Assembly (NCBI GenBank): GCA_017522105.1
Contig: JAFXAA010000016.1
Coordinates: 1-64,000 of the forward strand
Origin: Bacteroidales bacterium
GTDB lineage: Bacteria; Bacteroidota; Bacteroidia; Bacteroidales; P3
Reading direction: 5' to 3'
DNA length: 64,000 bases
The position numbers and the translations under genes are program-made. The notes under the pieces were generated by a model, which saw only the letters and a program-made list of their open reading frames with translations, was not told the DNA's origin and made no database searches. Below are positions 59,929-64,000 of this stretch, one piece after another; the first letter of the stretch is position 1; each line of letters begins with the position of its first letter.

Positions 59929-60717
59929 ATGAGCGAAGGATTGTATTCGATGGAGGCAAAGGATTACGACAAAACCCTTGACCTCACCAAGATAAAGCCT
60001 TACGGCGACACGATGAACGACGGCAAGGTGCAGCTGAGCTTCACGCTGCCCGTGCCCGCAGGTGCCGAGGCCGAGGAGGCCGCCAAGCAGCTGCTGAAGA
60101 AGATGGGCTTCGAGAACCCCCTGGTGGTGTACCAGAAGGAGCTGACGGAGGGCTTCTGCTTTATGAACTGCTACGGAAGCCTGACCCACACAGTGGACTA
60201 CACCAACATCCATGTGCCCAAGGTGGAGAGCACCACGATGGAGATGAAGGAGTGCGACGAGTATATCCGCGAGCATATCGGACGCAAGATAGTCTGTGTT
60301 GGTGCCTCGACGGGAACGGACGCCCACACCGTGGGCATCGACGCCATCATGAACATGAAGGGCTACGCCGGCCACTACGGCCTGGAACGCTACGACATGA
60401 TAGACGCCTACAACCTTGGTAGCCAGGTGCCCAACGAGGAGTTCATCGCCAAAGGCATAGAGCTGCACGCCGACGCCTTGCTGGTAAGCCAGACGGTGAC
60501 CCAGAAGGACGTGCACATCAAGAACCTCACCGAGCTGGTGGAGATGCTGGAGGCCGAGGGCCTGCGCGACAAGGTGATACTTATCTGCGGCGGTCCGCGT
60601 ATCAGCCACGAGCTGGCCAAAGAGCTTGGCTACGACGCCGGCTTCGGCGCCAACACCTATGCCGACGACGTTGCCTCGTTCGTGGCACAGGAGATGGTGG
60701 CCAGAGGATGGAAGTAA
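59929..60717 (+). CDS. kamE: lysine 5,6-aminomutase beta subunit
   Basis: The 262-residue cobalamin-binding subunit has the base-off B12 motif D131-x-H133-x2-G136 (GTDAHTVG), and the later GS and GG cofactor loops (YNLGSQ, LICGGPR). The N-terminal domain (about 1-100) carries the PLP-binding lysine region. It is translated right after kamD. Confidence 0.93.
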   Translation: MSEGLYSMEAKDYDKTLDLTKIKPYGDTMNDGKVQLSFTLPVPAGAEAEEAAKQLLKKMGFENPLVVYQKELTEGFCFMNCYGSLTHTVDYTNIHVPKVESTTMEMKECDEYIREHIGRKIVCVGASTGTDAHTVGIDAIMNMKGYAGHYGLERYDMIDAYNLGSQVPNEEFIAKGIELHADALLVSQTVTQKDVHIKNLTELVEMLEAEGLRDKVILICGGPRISHELAKELGYDAGFGANTYADDVASFVAQEMVARGWK

Positions 60718-60741
60718 CAAACAAAAAAACATATAACAGCT

Positions 60742-61401
60742 ATGAACAAAGAAGACATTAAACCCTTTATCGCCAAGCGTGCCGCCAAGGAGCTGCACGA
60801 CGGCGATGTCGTCAACCTTGGTATCGGTCTGCCGACCCTTATCCCCAACTACCTGCCTGAGGGCGTCAACGTCATTCTCCAGAGCGAGAACGGCATGATC
60901 GGCATGGGCCCCACCCCCGAAGAAGGTAAGGAAGACCCCTGGTTCATCAACGCCGGCGGTGGATTCGTGACTCCTGTCAAGGGTGCCTGCACCTTCGACA
61001 GCGCCACGTCTTTCGGCATCATCCGTGGCGGCCATGTGGACGTCAGTGTTCTTGGTGCCATGCAGGTGGATGAGGAAGGCGACTTGGCCAACTGGATGAT
61101 TCCCGGCAAGAAGACACCCGGTATGGGTGGCGCCATGGATCTCCTGGTAGGCGCCAAGAAGGTTATCCTCGCCATGGAGCATACCGCCAAGGGCAATCCC
61201 AAGATACTGAAGAAGTGCACCCTGCCGCTCACTGCCAAGGGCCAGGTGAACATGATTATCACAGAGATGGGTGTCATGGAGATTACTCCCAAGGGCATCG
61301 TCCTGACGGAGATTAACCCCGAGTTCACCGTCGAGCAGGTTCAGGCTGCCACCGAGGCCACTCTCATTGTGAGCCCCGACCTCAAGCCGATGAATGAATA
61401 A
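60742..61401 (+). CDS. 3-oxoacid / butyrate-acetoacetate CoA-transferase, beta subunit
   Basis: 219 residues with LGIGLPTLIPNYLPEG near the start and the catalytic Glu in QSENGMIGMG. The GGFVTP and GAMQVDEEGDLANW blocks match subunit B of acetoacetate-type CoA transferases. It lies 24 bases after kamE and would work in the lower part of lysine fermentation. Its alpha partner is not in the window. Confidence 0.9.
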   Translation: MNKEDIKPFIAKRAAKELHDGDVVNLGIGLPTLIPNYLPEGVNVILQSENGMIGMGPTPEEGKEDPWFINAGGGFVTPVKGACTFDSATSFGIIRGGHVDVSVLGAMQVDEEGDLANWMIPGKKTPGMGGAMDLLVGAKKVILAMEHTAKGNPKILKKCTLPLTAKGQVNMIITEMGVMEITPKGIVLTEINPEFTVEQVQAATEATLIVSPDLKPMNE

Positions 61402-61410
61402 ACGACAACC

Positions 61411-62007
61411 ATGAAAAGAATATCTCTTGTCGCCGTAGCGCTGCTGTGCCTTTGTGGCACAGCAGCCGCCCAGCGGCATATAGAACACAAGTGGCGTGGC
61501 TTCTATGCTGTCGTTGACGGCAGCTATGTCATGAACCTCAACAAGGCTCCCGGTGTCAGCGGCGATGCCGATACGCTCTCGGGCTTCGGCTTTGGCATTT
61601 CCGGAGGCTTCCATTTCCGCAAGGAGGCCGCCGTAGGTGTGGGCATCACCTATCTGCACGACCCGACGGGGGCGTTCACGCAGATGCCCGTCTATGCCGA
61701 GTTGCGCAGCCATATCATGCGCTCGCGCCTCACCCCTTACGGGGTCCTGCAGGTGGGCTACTCGCTGCCCCTCGGTGCGTCGAGCCCAACGAAGAAGATT
61801 GAAAAGGGCGGTCTGTATTTCGGAGCGCAGTTGGGCGGCCGTTTTGCCATAGACCGTGGTTTTGCCGTTGGCGTCCATGTGGGCTACAAGCTTTTAAGCA
61901 TGACGGAAGTGACGCGCTATGAGCTCGTCGGCAACAAACTGCAATACCGCATGGCCGACCCGACGATGCTGCACGTCCTCGACGCCGGCATTAGTCTCTA
62001 CTTTTAG
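61411..62007 (+). CDS. outer-membrane beta-barrel protein
   Basis: 198 residues with a signal peptide (MKRISLVAVALLCLCGTAAAQ) and alternating hydrophobic strands (GFGFGISGGFHF, AAVGVGITYL, GLYFGAQLGGRF) ending in LDAGISLYF with a terminal Phe, as barrel proteins do. The small size suggests an OmpA/OmpX-like eight-strand barrel of unknown function. Confidence 0.8.
   Translation: MKRISLVAVALLCLCGTAAAQRHIEHKWRGFYAVVDGSYVMNLNKAPGVSGDADTLSGFGFGISGGFHFRKEAAVGVGITYLHDPTGAFTQMPVYAELRSHIMRSRLTPYGVLQVGYSLPLGASSPTKKIEKGGLYFGAQLGGRFAIDRGFAVGVHVGYKLLSMTEVTRYELVGNKLQYRMADPTMLHVLDAGISLYF

Positions 62008-64000
<1,993 letters not shown>

Noticed and set aside
59908-61878. 656-residue open frame antisense to kamE and the CoA-transferase gene
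   Set aside because: It spans two well-supported genes on the other strand and resembles no family.

Overview
The window is a piece of a Bacteroidales (Bacteroidota) chromosome carrying a complete integrated siphovirus-like prophage. The host assignment rests on the type IX secretion genes porU and porV, the repeated Bacteroidetes promoter signature TAnnTTTG, and the lysine 5,6-aminomutase pathway. Host coding DNA is rich in G+C (about 58-62% where I counted), while the prophage is nearer 50%, with some 33-37% G+C patches. I cannot name the genus.

Layout. (1) 1-10915, host: a lipoprotein, a secreted protein of unknown role, panB, then a leftward run of floA, an NfeD-like gene, clpS, ispF, porV and porU. 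Two copies of a large palindromic repeat lie near 1318 and 10665. (2) 10916-10989: tRNA-Arg(CCG). Its 3' end is the phage attachment site. A 28-bp direct repeat (10963-10990 and 54185-54212) bounds a 43-kb prophage. (3) 11103-54057, prophage: integrase next to attL; a leftward structural block (tail, head-tail connectors, portal, tape measure); a diversity-generating retroelement (DGR) made of variable protein, template repeat and reverse transcriptase at 25240-28321; lysis genes; a rightward accessory island with an ArdC-type antirestriction gene and a Xre regulator; an 800-bp gene-free stretch packed with long hairpins; terminase genes; a cluster of 13 GTAGT/ACTAC motifs; capsid and protease-scaffold genes; a leftward early operon of small proteins including a VapE-like ATPase and a cytosine methyltransferase; and a repressor with a divergent operator region next to attR. 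(4) 54213-64000, host: a CPBP-family membrane protease, an HU-like protein, a 29-residue basic protein, RNase G, a GH25 lysozyme, kamD-kamE plus a CoA-transferase beta subunit, an outer-membrane barrel, and the start of a large GH2-like protein that lacks both catalytic glutamates.

How it works together. The prophage looks intact: it has att sites, integrase, repressor and operators, packaging, head, tail and lysis genes. The DGR is the most striking system. A 124-nt template repeat differs from the 3' end of the variable protein gene at 21 positions, 20 of which are template adenines, the fingerprint of adenine-specific retrohoming that diversifies a C-type-lectin-like tip, presumably the receptor-binding part of the tail. 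Three rightward accessory units inside the otherwise leftward phage genome (pentapeptide protein, ArdC island, Xre regulator) carry related promoter-operator sequences built on ACACC-N6-GGTGT, which suggests one regulon run in the lysogen. The hairpin-rich region at 35631-36268 is the best candidate for something undescribed.
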